Shown: positions 24,394-33,154, counted from the stretch's first letter. The stretch: DNA of 64,000 nt from Dinoroseobacter sp034111085 (GCA_034111085.1 JAWUXZ010000017.1:1-64000); one strand, 5' to 3'. The notes: generated by a model from the letters alone, not told the origin. Numbers and translations are program-made.

Positions 24394-24631
24394 AACCTGA
24401 GGGGAGTCGCACGCTGTGCGGCCTCTTTGTGTTTGGCGCTGGCAGACCAAGGGTTCTTTCCCCAAGCGGGCAACCGCGAAGCCAAAGCCACAGGCCCTCG
24501 GGTCACGCTGAAAAAGAGACGCCTTACCTCTGGCGGGCTTGCTGAGTACAGCAGGGACCCGGTGAAAGACCAAGAGCTCTGAGAGATGTCATCATCCGCG
24601 GAAAAAACCGCGCTAGTTAAAGGAAGACGCG
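24394..24631 (+). promoter_or_regulatory. Long leader of the rplS-rpmE mRNA
   Basis: No convincing gene lies in this stretch. Small hairpins occur, including CGCAC/GTGCG near 24409-24421 and CGCGG-A6-CCGCG at 24597-24612, the latter about 20 bases before the rplS ATG. A CCCCTCA/TGAGGGG repeat spans the promoter and leader start (24367-24404). The length suggests a regulatory 5' region, perhaps autogenous control by L19, but no known motif is recognised. Confidence 0.35.
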
Positions 24632-25006
24632 ATGAACCTTATCGCCCAGCTAGAGGCCGAGCAAATCGCCGCCCTCGGCAAAGACCTCCCAGATTTCAAA
24701 GCCGGTGATACCGTGCGCGTTGGTTACAAAGTGACCGAAGGCACCCGCTCGCGTGTTCAGAACTATGAAGGCGTTTGCATTGCACGCCAAGGTGGCGCCA
24801 GCATCGCGGCCAGCTTCACCGTTCGTAAGATCAGTTTCGGCGAAGGCGTGGAGCGCGTATTCCCGCTGCACTCGACCAACATCGACAGCATCACCGTTGT
24901 GCGCCGTGGCCGTGTACGTCGCGCCAAACTGTACTACCTGCGCGATCGTCGCGGTAAGTCAGCACGTATCGCAGAAGACACCACCTACAAGCCGAAGAAG
25001 GGCTGA
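24632..25006 (+). CDS. rplS: 50S ribosomal protein L19
   Basis: The 124-residue protein contains the L19 signatures GDTVRVGYKVTEGTRSRVQ, FTVRKISFGEGVERVFPLHS and RRAKLYYLRDRRGKSARI. AAAGGAAG lies before the ATG. It sits at the 30S-50S interface. It is co-transcribed with rpmE 5 bases downstream. Confidence 0.98.
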   Translation: MNLIAQLEAEQIAALGKDLPDFKAGDTVRVGYKVTEGTRSRVQNYEGVCIARQGGASIAASFTVRKISFGEGVERVFPLHSTNIDSITVVRRGRVRRAKLYYLRDRRGKSARIAEDTTYKPKKG

Positions 25007-25011
25007 TCGCC

Positions 25012-25233
25012 ATGAAAGCAGATACACACCCCGAATATCACGTCATCAACGTGAAAATGACGGACGGCACGATCTACCAGATGAAATCCACCTGGGGTGC
25101 CGAGGGCGACCAGCTGTCGCTGGACATCGATCCCACGGTTCATCCAGCTTGGACGGGCGGCAACTCTCGCCTGCTGGACACTGGCGGCCGTGTTTCGAAG
25201 TTCAAGAACAAGTATGCAGGTCTGGGCTTCTAA
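25012..25233 (+). CDS. rpmE: 50S ribosomal protein L31
   Basis: The 73-residue protein starts MKADTHPEYHVINVKMTDGT and ends RVSKFKNKYAGLGF. It lacks the CxxC zinc-binding cysteines, so it is a zinc-independent form. It is the last gene before the terminator at 25257. Confidence 0.96.
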   Translation: MKADTHPEYHVINVKMTDGTIYQMKSTWGAEGDQLSLDIDPTVHPAWTGGNSRLLDTGGRVSKFKNKYAGLGF

Positions 25234-25256
25234 GCTTAGAACTGATTTGCCGAATG

Positions 25257-25288
25257 AAAACGCCGCTCCGATTTGGGGCGGCGTTTTT
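25257..25288 (+). terminator. Intrinsic terminator of rplS-rpmE
   Basis: The stem AACGCCGC/GCGGCGTT (arms within 25259-25266 and 25278-25285) is followed by TTTTTCG and preceded by A residues. It lies 24 bases after the rpmE stop. Confidence 0.9.
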
Positions 25289-25347
25289 CGTTTGTGGTGG
25301 CGAACCGCACAGCTAGGATGCGATCAGAGTTAACCGGAGGCACGCCT

Positions 25348-26367
25348 ATGCTGCGTCACGCCCTACCCCTCGCCGCGCTGTTGTTTGCCTCGCTACCATC
25401 TTATGCGGACCCGCTCGAAGACGCCCTGACGCACTTAATCGCTAAGGCGCGCGCGGGTAGCAGCGCCTCGGCTGTGGTGCTGTTGGCCTCGGATAGCGGC
25501 GAGCGGATCGTTGTGATCGACGGCGATGCAACGCCACAGACACGGTTTTACCTCGCGTCGGTTGGCAAGACCTTGGTGGCCGCGGCAGTGCTGAACGCGG
25601 TGGAGCGCGGCGCGCTGGATCTTGATGCGCCACTGGGCGCGCGGGTCGCAGGCTTGCCAATGGCGGTTTTGGCAGCAACCCGGACTTTGCGTGACCTGCT
25701 GGGCCACACAAGCGGGTTGCCCGACTATTTAGACGACGCGTTTTACGATGATGCGCTGGCTCGCCCCGCGCACCGCCCGAGCCCGGCTGAAGCGCTTGGC
25801 TACGGCGATCCCAATGAGGCCCTGCCGCGCGGCAGCCCGTTTGAGTATAGCAACACCAACTACGTGTTTCTGGGCGCAGTCCTTGAGGGCCTCGATGGCT
25901 CGCTTGGTGCTGCAATGAACGCGCGGGTGTTTGCGCCTGCCAAGATGACCGCCAGCAGTGTCGGGGCCAAGGACGGCCCAGATCTGGCACGCGGTTATGA
26001 CGAGGACGGGCGCGATGTCAGCGCGATTTTGTGGAACAGCACGCTGGGCGACGGCCCGGTGGTTGCAAACGCGCCTGACCTAGAGCGGTTCATTCGCGCA
26101 CTGATGGAAAGCGACCGGGTTATAGGCGGTGCGGTGCGCGCGCAGATGCTACGCGCGGCGCAACCGGGGTCAGGATACGGCCTCGGGATAGGTGTGGACG
26201 GCGACGAATGGGGCGACTGGTTCGGCCATTCCGGCGGATTTGACGGGGCCGCAGCCGATTACCGGTATTATAGCGAGGACGGTTCGATCATTCTCGTGCT
26301 GGCCAATGGCGATCTGGATACCGATTGGGTCATGGACGAGGCCGCCTCAATTTGGTTTGGCCAATAG
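25348..26367 (+). CDS. Secreted serine hydrolase, class C beta-lactamase family
   Basis: Start 25348 follows CCGGAGG and gives 339 residues with a signal peptide ending near SYA-D (residue 20). The penicillin-recognition motifs are present: S71-V-G-K74, Y167-S-N169 and a late HSGG (replacing KTG). Such proteins include esterases, D-aminopeptidases and true AmpC enzymes; the HSGG form fits the wider serine hydrolase group rather than a resistance enzyme. It is probably periplasmic. Function unassigned. Confidence 0.9.
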   Translation: MLRHALPLAALLFASLPSYADPLEDALTHLIAKARAGSSASAVVLLASDSGERIVVIDGDATPQTRFYLASVGKTLVAAAVLNAVERGALDLDAPLGARVAGLPMAVLAATRTLRDLLGHTSGLPDYLDDAFYDDALARPAHRPSPAEALGYGDPNEALPRGSPFEYSNTNYVFLGAVLEGLDGSLGAAMNARVFAPAKMTASSVGAKDGPDLARGYDEDGRDVSAILWNSTLGDGPVVANAPDLERFIRALMESDRVIGGAVRAQMLRAAQPGSGYGLGIGVDGDEWGDWFGHSGGFDGAAADYRYYSEDGSIILVLANGDLDTDWVMDEAASIWFGQ

Positions 26368-26454
26368 CGCGGTTATACTTCCCTCGACCCACATCGCAAC
26401 ATATAGTATTCGGCACATGCGATCGTGGTAGTTACGGGTAAGAGGGTGGTCTGA

Positions 26455-27264
26455 ATGGCGCATATTATTGTCTTCGGAAACGAAAAAGGCGGATCGGGTA
26501 AGTCCACAACCTGCATGCATGTGGCGACTGCGCTGTCGCGGATGGGCCATAAAGTTGGCGCGCTAGACCTCGATCTGCGACAACGCAGCTTTGGCAGGTA
26601 TCTCGAAAACCGCACGGCCTACAAAGAAACCACGCGGCAGCGGCTGGAAAGCCCCCGCATGATAGAGTTGCCAGAGATCGACGAGACCTCGCTTGCCCCC
26701 GGCGAGAACGTCTATGATCACCGCCTGTCGATGGCGATTGGGCAGCTGGAAGAAACCAATGATTTCATCTGCATCGACTGTCCGGGCAGCCATACGCGCC
26801 TAAGCCAAGTTGCCCATTCGATGGCTGACACGCTGGTGACGCCGCTGAATGACAGTTTTGTGGATTTCGACCTGCTGGCCCGGCTCGACCCCAAGACCGA
26901 GAAAGTACTTGGGCCCTCGGTCTATGCTGAGATGGTCTGGAACGCGCGGCAACTTCGTGCCCAAGCGGGTCTGGCCCCGCTGGATTGGATCGTGCTGCGC
27001 AACCGTCTGGGCACGCAATTTATGCACAACAAAAAGAAGGTAGGCGACGCGCTTGAAAATCTGTCCAAGCGCATTGGCTTTCGCGTGTCACCCGGCTTTT
27101 CCGAGCGCGTGATCTTTCGCGAGTTGTTCCCGCGCGGTCTGACGCTGCTCGATCTGCGCGATATTGGCGTGGCAAACCTGAACCTGTCCAACATCGCGGC
27201 CCGTCAGGAAGTGCGTGATTTGATGAAAGAACTGAAACTTCCCGGCGTAAAAATTACGATCTGA
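26455..27264 (+). CDS. mipZ: Division-plane positioning ATPase MipZ
   Basis: The 269-residue ParA/MinD-type ATPase has the deviant Walker A NEKGGSGKST (residues 9-18), the DLDLRQRSFGRYLENR block and a DCPGSHTRLS Walker B region, all characteristic of alphaproteobacterial MipZ. MipZ forms a gradient from the ParB-bound poles and inhibits FtsZ polymerisation away from midcell. It is monocistronic here, between a serine hydrolase and a TVP38 gene. Confidence 0.93.
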   Translation: MAHIIVFGNEKGGSGKSTTCMHVATALSRMGHKVGALDLDLRQRSFGRYLENRTAYKETTRQRLESPRMIELPEIDETSLAPGENVYDHRLSMAIGQLEETNDFICIDCPGSHTRLSQVAHSMADTLVTPLNDSFVDFDLLARLDPKTEKVLGPSVYAEMVWNARQLRAQAGLAPLDWIVLRNRLGTQFMHNKKKVGDALENLSKRIGFRVSPGFSERVIFRELFPRGLTLLDLRDIGVANLNLSNIAARQEVRDLMKELKLPGVKITI

Positions 27265-27423
27265 CACAAAGGCTGTAACAAAGCCGCCAAAAGTTTCAGT
27301 TTGAGCGCCCGTTCTCGCGCATCTGTGAAACCCACATCAAGCAGCCGTGAGCCCCCTCGCATCCTTTCCCTTTTGTGGTGAGTTTATGCTCAACACACAG
27401 GGCACCCGTAGGATGATGGACCG

Positions 27424-28152
27424 ATGACAATGACCCAAGACACCCCCAAGCGCAGCGGACCTCTTCGCTGGCTTCCGATTGCTGCGATTGCCGCTGGTGC
27501 GGCGGCCGCATTCTATTATTTCGGCGACGCGCTGTCATTTGAAGCGCTCTCTGAGAACCGAGAGGCGCTGCTGGCGTTTCGCGACGACAACTATCTGCTG
27601 ACAGCGCTGGCCTATATCGGGATTTATGTGGCCATCGTTGCGTTCTCTATTCCCGGCGCGACCATCGCCACACTGGCGGGCGGCTTCCTGTTTGGGCTGG
27701 TTGCGGGCACGGGTCTTACAGTTCTGGCGGCCACAATCGGCGCGTCGTTCATCTTTCTGGCCGCGAAATGGGGTTTTGGCGAGAGCCTGAGCGCCAAGAT
27801 GGATGCCAGCGAGGGGGCGATAAAGACCTTCCGCGACGGGCTGCGCGAGAATGAACTGAGTTATTTGTTCCTGATCCGCCTCGTCCCAGCTGTACCGTTC
27901 TTTGTGGCGAACCTTTTGCCTGCCCTCGTCGGCGTTGGCCTTGGAAAATACGTCTTCACAACCTTCTTCGGCATCATGCCGGGCACCGCCGTCTACACTT
28001 GGGTCGGCGCGGGTCTGGGCGCGGTGTTCGCAGCAGGTCAAACCCCGAACCTTGGCATCATCTTCGAGCCACAGATCCTCGGGCCGCTCTTGGGTCTTGG
28101 TGCATTGGCGCTGATCCCCGTGATCGTCAAATTCTTTCGCAAGGAGGGCTGA
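27424..28152 (+). CDS. TVP38/TMEM64 (DedA-like) membrane protein
   Basis: The 242-residue protein has about six membrane segments and the VTT-domain core, with the conserved LRLVPAVPFFVANLLPALVG-type motif (visible as RLVPAVPFFVANL) and GIMPGTAVYTWVGAG. An alternative ATG lies two codons downstream. It precedes a mercuric-reductase-like flavoprotein by 3 bases; this pairing recurs in bacteria. The transported or scrambled substrate is unknown. Confidence 0.88.
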   Translation: MTMTQDTPKRSGPLRWLPIAAIAAGAAAAFYYFGDALSFEALSENREALLAFRDDNYLLTALAYIGIYVAIVAFSIPGATIATLAGGFLFGLVAGTGLTVLAATIGASFIFLAAKWGFGESLSAKMDASEGAIKTFRDGLRENELSYLFLIRLVPAVPFFVANLLPALVGVGLGKYVFTTFFGIMPGTAVYTWVGAGLGAVFAAGQTPNLGIIFEPQILGPLLGLGALALIPVIVKFFRKEG

Positions 28153-28155
28153 TCC

Positions 28156-29568
28156 ATGACCCGTATTAAAACAGATATCCTCGTCATCGGCGGCGGCTCA
28201 GGTGGGCTTTCGGTCTCGGCTGGGGCCGCACAGATGGGCGCGAAAGTCGTGTTGCTGGAGGCCCACCTGATGGGGGGCGATTGCCTGAACTTCGGGTGCA
28301 TTCCATCCAAGGCACTGCTGGCGGCGGGCAAACAGGCCCAAGCCATGCGCAGCGGCGCGAACCTTGGCGTAACCCCGGTGATCCCAGAAGTCAGCTATAC
28401 AGCCGCCAAAGACCACGTCCGCAAAGTCATCGACACGATTGCCCCAATGGACAGCCAAGAGCGCTTTGAGGGCTTCGGCATCCAAGTGATTCGCGAGTTC
28501 GGTAAGTTCATCAGCCCGACCGAGGTGCAGGCCGGCGAGCATATCATCACCGCACGCCGCATCGTCATCGCCACCGGCTCGCGCCCGTTTGTGCCGCCAA
28601 TCCCCGGCATCGAAGATGTGCCATACGATACCAACGAGACAATCTTTGATCTGCGCGAACAACCCGAGCATCTGATCGTCATTGGCGGCGGCCCGATCGG
28701 GATGGAAATGGCGCAAGCCCATGTGCGGCTTGGATGCAAGGTGACTGTGCTGGAGGGTGCCAAGGCGCTCGGCAAGGACGACCCGGAGATGGCCGCGATT
28801 GCGCTGGAAAAGCTGCGTGGCGAGGGAATCGAGATTGTTGAGGGGGCGCTTGCTGAAAAGATTACCGGCAGCGCGGGCGATATCACCGTTCATACCAAGG
28901 GCGGTGACAGCTATCAGGGCTCGCACCTGTTGATGGCCGTTGGGCGGACGCCGAACCTTAGCAAGCTGGATCTGGAAAAGGCCGGAGTGGAATTTGACCG
29001 CGGCGGGCTGAAAGTGAACGCATCGCTGCGCACGACCAACAAGCGCGTCTATGGCTTGGGAGATGTGGCATCCAAGCTGCAATTTACCCATGTGGCGGGC
29101 TATCAGGCTGGTATCCTCGTGCGCCAATTGGTGCTGGGCCTGCCTGCCAAGGCGCGCGAAGATCACATCCCCTGGGCGACATATACTGACCCAGAAATCG
29201 CTCAAGTTGGCCTGACCGAAGCGCAAGCGCGCGAAAAGCATGGCGACAAGCTGGATGTCACGCGGTTTGAGTTCAAAGAGAACGACCGCGCGGTTGCCGA
29301 GGGCAAAACCACTGGTCTGATCAAAGTAATGATCGTCAAAGGCAGGCCCGTCGGCGCGTCTATTGTCGGTGCGCAGGCCGGAGAATTGATCAGCGTCTGG
29401 GCGCTGGCGATTGCAAACGGCCTTAAAATGAGCGCGGTTGCCAACATGGTCGTGCCCTATCCGACGCTTGGTGAGGTGAACAAACGCGCTGCCGGTGCCT
29501 ACTTTGCACCCAAGCTCTTTGAAAATCCGTGGGTCAAGCGTATCGTGCGGCTGGTGCAGCGGTTCTAG
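28156..29568 (+). CDS. Mercuric-reductase/dihydrolipoamide-dehydrogenase-like flavoprotein
   Basis: The 470-residue protein has the N-terminal FAD fold (VIGGGSGGLSVSAGA), the redox disulfide in GGDC43LNFGC48IPSK, the NAD(P) fold (VIGGGPIGMEMA) and a C-terminal dimerisation domain. It lacks the N-terminal metal-binding domain and the C-terminal vicinal Cys pair of MerA, so mercury reduction is unlikely. The active-site spacing CxxxxC is that of the disulfide reductase family. Its partner TVP38 gene suggests a membrane-linked redox role, as yet undefined. Confidence 0.88.
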   Translation: MTRIKTDILVIGGGSGGLSVSAGAAQMGAKVVLLEAHLMGGDCLNFGCIPSKALLAAGKQAQAMRSGANLGVTPVIPEVSYTAAKDHVRKVIDTIAPMDSQERFEGFGIQVIREFGKFISPTEVQAGEHIITARRIVIATGSRPFVPPIPGIEDVPYDTNETIFDLREQPEHLIVIGGGPIGMEMAQAHVRLGCKVTVLEGAKALGKDDPEMAAIALEKLRGEGIEIVEGALAEKITGSAGDITVHTKGGDSYQGSHLLMAVGRTPNLSKLDLEKAGVEFDRGGLKVNASLRTTNKRVYGLGDVASKLQFTHVAGYQAGILVRQLVLGLPAKAREDHIPWATYTDPEIAQVGLTEAQAREKHGDKLDVTRFEFKENDRAVAEGKTTGLIKVMIVKGRPVGASIVGAQAGELISVWALAIANGLKMSAVANMVVPYPTLGEVNKRAAGAYFAPKLFENPWVKRIVRLVQRF

Positions 29569-29593
29569 GGCGAACCGATCAGGCGGAGACAGC

Positions 29594-31003
29594 GTGCTTA
29601 ACTCTCTATCAGGGCGATTTTTGATCCTGACCACGGTGTTCGTGATGATCGCCGAGGTTATGATTTTCGTGCCGTCTATCGCCCGGTTCCGCGAGGACTA
29701 CTTGCTGGACCGGCTGGAGCGCGCGCAGATCGCCTCGCTTGCGTTGCTGGCCTCGTCCGACACCATGGTCACGGCCGAGCTAGAGCAAGAGTTGCTGATC
29801 AATGCAGGTGTTATGACGGTGGTCCTGCGCCGCGATCAGGTGCGCGAATTGGTGCTGTCCTCGCCGATGCCGGGTTTGATCAGTCGGCAGTTTGATCTGC
29901 GCGATACCAGTGCGCCCCTGTTGATCCGCGATGCGATGGTGCAGTTAATCGACACAGAAGATCGGGTTATTTTGGTGACCGGAACGCCGGTTCAGGGCGC
30001 AGGCGAGGTGATCGAAATATCGGTTCGGACCGGGCCTTTGCGCATGGCGATGATCGATTACGGGTTGCGGATTTTGCTGCTGTCAGCGGTGATCTCGGTG
30101 ATTACGGCGGGTTTGTTGTTCTTGGCAGTGCGGCGATTCCTTGTGCAGCCGATGGCGCGGGTTGTCGGGCATATGAGCGCGTATGCCGACGATCCAGAAG
30201 ATCCCACCAAGGTCATCATGCCCGAGGCAAAGTTGCATGAATTGCGCGCCGCAGAGGATGCCCTGCATAAGCTGCAAATCCAGATCACCGGGGCGCTCAG
30301 GCAAAAAGAACGCCTCGCCCAGCTTGGCACAGCGGTCGCCAAAATCAGCCATGACCTGCGAAACATCCTAACCACGGCGCAGCTTTTTGCCGACCGGATG
30401 GAGTTCAGCGATGATCCCAAGGTTGCACGCGCCGCACCCAAGCTGGTCGGTGCTATCACCCGCGCGGTTAATCTGTGCGAAGCGTCTCTGGCGTTTGGTA
30501 AGGCTGAGGAGCCGCCCCCCTCACTGACCATCGTGCGCCTTGCGCCTTTGGTCGAAGATGCGCTGGACGGCGAGCGTTTGGCGGCCGCAGACAATGATCT
30601 GGTCAGCTACCGCACCGATATTCCACCTGATCTAACGGTGCGCGCCGATCCCGAACAGCTTTACCGCGTGATCACCAATATCGTGCGCAATGCGCGCCAA
30701 GCGATTGAGGCGAGCAAGGTGGAAGGCGTGATTTCCATCCTCGCAGGTGTGGACGGCGACAGTTGGACGATCACAATCCAAGACAACGGGCCGGGGTTGC
30801 CCCCAAAGGCCAAACAAAACCTGTTTACAGCGTTCCAGGGGGGCGTGCGCAAAGGCGGCACCGGACTGGGGCTTGCGATTGCCGCCGACCTCGTGCGCGG
30901 CCATGGCGGGCGGCTGGAATTGCGCGACACAGGCGAAGCGGGCACAGTCTTTGAGATTTCGCTGCCGCGCCAATCGGAGTTTTTGGAAACGGCTGCGCAA
31001 TAA
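29594..31003 (+). CDS. Sensor histidine kinase
   Basis: The start is a GTG at 29594 preceded by GGCGGAGA, giving 469 residues. A membrane helix at ~8-27, a periplasmic sensor region, a second helix at ~158-180, a HAMP-like linker and the catalytic H253 in KISHDLRNIL follow. The HATPase domain has NIVRNARQAIEA (N box), DNGPGLP (G1) and GGTGLGLAIA (G2). No response regulator is adjacent, so it is an orphan kinase here. Confidence 0.93.
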   Translation: MLNSLSGRFLILTTVFVMIAEVMIFVPSIARFREDYLLDRLERAQIASLALLASSDTMVTAELEQELLINAGVMTVVLRRDQVRELVLSSPMPGLISRQFDLRDTSAPLLIRDAMVQLIDTEDRVILVTGTPVQGAGEVIEISVRTGPLRMAMIDYGLRILLLSAVISVITAGLLFLAVRRFLVQPMARVVGHMSAYADDPEDPTKVIMPEAKLHELRAAEDALHKLQIQITGALRQKERLAQLGTAVAKISHDLRNILTTAQLFADRMEFSDDPKVARAAPKLVGAITRAVNLCEASLAFGKAEEPPPSLTIVRLAPLVEDALDGERLAAADNDLVSYRTDIPPDLTVRADPEQLYRVITNIVRNARQAIEASKVEGVISILAGVDGDSWTITIQDNGPGLPPKAKQNLFTAFQGGVRKGGTGLGLAIAADLVRGHGGRLELRDTGEAGTVFEISLPRQSEFLETAAQ

Positions 31004-31075
31004 CACGCAAGGCCCGGAAAAATCGCCAAAACCTGCTTGCATTGAGCGTGCCCCGCGTCTAGGAAACGGCTCCAC

Positions 31076-31152
31076 GCGCTGGTAGCTCAGTTGGATAGAG
31101 TACTTGACTACGAATCAAGGGGCCGGGGGTTCGAATCCTCCCCAGCGCACCA
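31076..31152 (+). tRNA. tRNA-Arg (anticodon ACG)
   Basis: The 77-base cloverleaf has acceptor stem GCGCTGG/CCAGCGC, D-arm TAGCTCAGTTGGATAGAG, anticodon stem-loop CTTGA-CTACGAA-TCAAG with anticodon ACG, T-arm GGGGGTTCGAATCCTCC and an encoded CCA end (31150-31152). ACG is normally deaminated to ICG to read CGU, CGC and CGA. A TTGCAT...CTAGGA pair upstream (31037-31064) may be its promoter. An inverted repeat CTTCCGC-TT-GCGGAAG follows at 31163-31178. Confidence 0.97.
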
Positions 31153-31228
31153 ATTACCGCTCCTTCCGCTTGCGGAAGACATGAGACCCTCGGAGACCGC
31201 TCCGGGCCCATGAGATAGGACGAGACCG

Positions 31229-31363
31229 ATGAAACGCACGTTTCAACCATCAAACTTGGTGCGCAAGCGCCGCCACGGCTTCCGTTCGCGGATGGCGACT
31301 AAGGCTGGACGCAAGATCCTGAACGCACGCCGCGCTCACGGTCGCAAGTCGCTCAGCGCATAA
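31229..31363 (+). CDS. rpmH: 50S ribosomal protein L34
   Basis: The 44-codon gene begins MKRTFQPSNLVRKRRHGFRS and ends RRAHGRKSLSA, a full-length L34. It precedes rnpA in the standard rpmH-rnpA-yidD order and follows tRNA-Arg by 76 bases. Confidence 0.98.
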   Translation: MKRTFQPSNLVRKRRHGFRSRMATKAGRKILNARRAHGRKSLSA

Positions 31364-31377
31364 GCCCTCCTCGGGTC

Positions 31378-31773
31378 ATGTCCCTGAGGGAGCCCGAAAT
31401 ACAAAATTTGCATCCCGCCGAATCTTCGGCGGGTTTGCCTTTGCGTCTGCATGTCATGACGAAGCGCGCTCAGTTTCTCGCCGCAGCCCGCGCCCCCCGC
31501 CAAGCCACACCCGGTTTTGTCCTGCAAGCGCGCAAGCGTGACGACGGGGATGATGTGCGTGTGGGCTATACGTGTTCCAAAAAAGTCGGCAATGCGGTTG
31601 CGCGAAACCGTGCCAAACGACGGCTTCGTGCCTTGGCGCGTGCGGTCCTGCCTGAGGCAGCGAGCCCCGGCATGGATTACGTTCTAATCGGGCGCTCGGG
31701 CGTCAGTGCCACGCGAGACTTTGCCCAGATGGAACATGATCTGCGCCGCGCACTTGTGAACCTCGCACCATGA
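31378..31773 (+). CDS. rnpA: Ribonuclease P protein component
   Basis: The protein has the RNR motif NAVARNRAKRRLR and the FLAAARAPRQ opening helix of RnpA. The start at 31378 gives 131 residues; alternatives are a TTG near 31435 and ATG 31456. A perfect hairpin (31414-31433) falls in the N-terminal coding segment if 31378 is right, so the start deserves checking. RnpA binds the M1 RNA and the 5' leader of pre-tRNA. It overlaps yidD by 4 bases. Confidence 0.93.
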   Translation: MSLREPEIQNLHPAESSAGLPLRLHVMTKRAQFLAAARAPRQATPGFVLQARKRDDGDDVRVGYTCSKKVGNAVARNRAKRRLRALARAVLPEAASPGMDYVLIGRSGVSATRDFAQMEHDLRRALVNLAP

Positions 31774-31991
31774 GCCCGCTTGCCTTCACCTTTTCGCTGC
31801 CCATCAAAGCCTACCGGCTGCTCTTGTCGCCATGGGTCGGCAATGGCTGCCGTTTCCATCCAACATGCTCGGCCTACGCGCTTGAGGCGCTGGAGGCACA
31901 TGGCGGCTTGAAGGGCGGCTGGCTAGCAATCCGGCGAATCGGGCGCTGCCATCCATGGGGCGGGTCAGGAATTGATAACGTTCCGGACTGA
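31770..31991 (+). CDS. yidD: Membrane protein insertion efficiency factor YidD
   Basis: The 73-residue protein shows the YidD signature: YRLLLSPWVGNGCRFHPTCS and the second cysteine segment RRIGRCHPWGGSG. It assists YidC-dependent membrane insertion. yidC itself lies about 4 kb downstream rather than immediately adjacent, separated by ttcA, an EAL protein and two minor genes. Confidence 0.95.
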   Translation: MSPLAFTFSLPIKAYRLLLSPWVGNGCRFHPTCSAYALEALEAHGGLKGGWLAIRRIGRCHPWGGSGIDNVPD

Positions 31992-32068
31992 GGCGCACAC
32001 GATCTTGTCATGGGCGGCTGGGGTGCATCTCGACTAGGATCAGTCCCATCGATTGGAGCGCCCCAAAC

Positions 32069-32629
32069 ATGATCCGAATTTGCTTTGCGATTGCGATCTT
32101 GGCGCTGGTTCCCGCACAAAGTTTTGCCACCATCATCGACGGCCAGATTCTGCGCCAAAATGGGCAAGGGCAGTTCATCAAACTTCCCGCAGATAGCAGT
32201 TTTGCGGTCGGTGCGGATAACTTCAACGCCGACCATCTTTATGGGTTTGACGAGGATCAGAACATCGTCCTGCCCGAGGACATTCAGGTCGATGTTGGCG
32301 GCGCTGATGGGATGATCGCCCAAGGCACCGAAGTCGCCAGCCACTATGTCTTTTTCGACAGCGTAAGCGGCGTCCAATACGGCTACGTCTATTTCGACGC
32401 GCCGATCATAGGAATTGCCGCATTCCGCGAGACGATGGGAGCCACGGATTTTCTCGCCAACACCTCTGTCACCTATATAAGCACCGATCTGCGCGGGTTG
32501 GAGCGCGGCGATCACGTCTGGATTGACGAGGACGATCCGCACCGCCTGTGGGTCTATTGGGCAGGATCCAGCCCCGGCGACTACATCAGGGTGTTCACCG
32601 AACGCTCGCCCACCGCAGCAATGATGTAG
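32069..32629 (+). CDS. Secreted protein of unknown function
   Basis: The 186-residue product has a clear signal peptide (MIRICFAIAILALVPAQSFA). The mature part is acidic and beta-rich, with no recognised domain and no cysteines. It lacks a typical C-terminal sorting motif. It lies alone between yidD and a convergent lipoprotein gene, ending 3 bases from it. No function is proposed. Confidence 0.72.
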   Translation: MIRICFAIAILALVPAQSFATIIDGQILRQNGQGQFIKLPADSSFAVGADNFNADHLYGFDEDQNIVLPEDIQVDVGGADGMIAQGTEVASHYVFFDSVSGVQYGYVYFDAPIIGIAAFRETMGATDFLANTSVTYISTDLRGLERGDHVWIDEDDPHRLWVYWAGSSPGDYIRVFTERSPTAAMM

Positions 32630-32632
32630 GCG

Positions 32633-33154
32633 TCACAGCTTCTCGAACATGATCGTGACCTCGCCGACGTACAGCCCGAAGCGGTACATATAGGCCTTGT
32701 TCAGCAGGCGGTCCTCGCTTAGAAGCCACATCCAGTCGTCAAAGCGCACGTTCACGGTCTCGCCGCCCGCAACCGGCAGATCGATGGTGTAGCCCCAGTT
32801 GAAGGTATCGCCAGCCTCCTCGCCAATGGCTTCGCCTTCGACACCGGGCGCAGTGCCTTGCCAACTATCCGGTCCAGTTTTGGTCAGGGTCCAAACGCGC
32901 TGCTCGGTCGAGGCGTCATCATAGACGAAATCTTCAACCAGCGTTAGGGTTTGGCCGTCCCATGTGCCCTCGATGGCGACCTCAAAGCGGCGACTGACAT
33001 TGCCCAACACGTCCTGGAATTGGCCGTAGGCGACGCTGCGCCCATCAAAGAACTCCTCAAGGTTCAGCTCGCGATCGCTGAGTTTGGGTTGATCGAGGCT
33101 GGGCGTCCCGCAGGCTGCCAAGGTCAGTAGTAATAGTCCGGCGATCCAGCGCAT
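32633..33154 (-). CDS. DUF3833-type lipoprotein
   Basis: The ATG at 33154 is preferred because GGAG lies 6 bases upstream; it gives 173 residues starting MRWIAGLLLLTLAACGTP with lipobox LTLAA-C. The body carries the pattern of DUF3833 proteins (EEFFDGRSVAYGQFQD, then YDDAS near the middle, and the ending EVTIMFEKL). It is probably an outer-membrane lipoprotein. Its biochemical role is unknown. It is divergent from ttcA. Confidence 0.87.
   Translation of the reverse strand: MRWIAGLLLLTLAACGTPSLDQPKLSDRELNLEEFFDGRSVAYGQFQDVLGNVSRRFEVAIEGTWDGQTLTLVEDFVYDDASTEQRVWTLTKTGPDSWQGTAPGVEGEAIGEEAGDTFNWGYTIDLPVAGGETVNVRFDDWMWLLSEDRLLNKAYMYRFGLYVGEVTIMFEKL

Noticed and set aside
25348..26367. Beta-lactam resistance gene
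   Set aside because: The third motif is HSGG rather than KTG, and such secreted serine hydrolases are mostly not lactamases.
28156..29568. True mercuric reductase (mercury resistance)
   Set aside because: The N-terminal metal-binding domain, the C-terminal cysteine pair and other mer genes are absent.
28198..29634. Open frame of 478 codons on the minus strand
   Set aside because: It is antisense to the flavoprotein gene, which has intact FAD, disulfide and NAD(P) motifs.
31059..31253. 64-codon frame on the minus strand
   Set aside because: It is the mirror of tRNA-Arg; the translation shows the familiar RIRTPGPLIRSQVLYPTELPA tRNA shadow.
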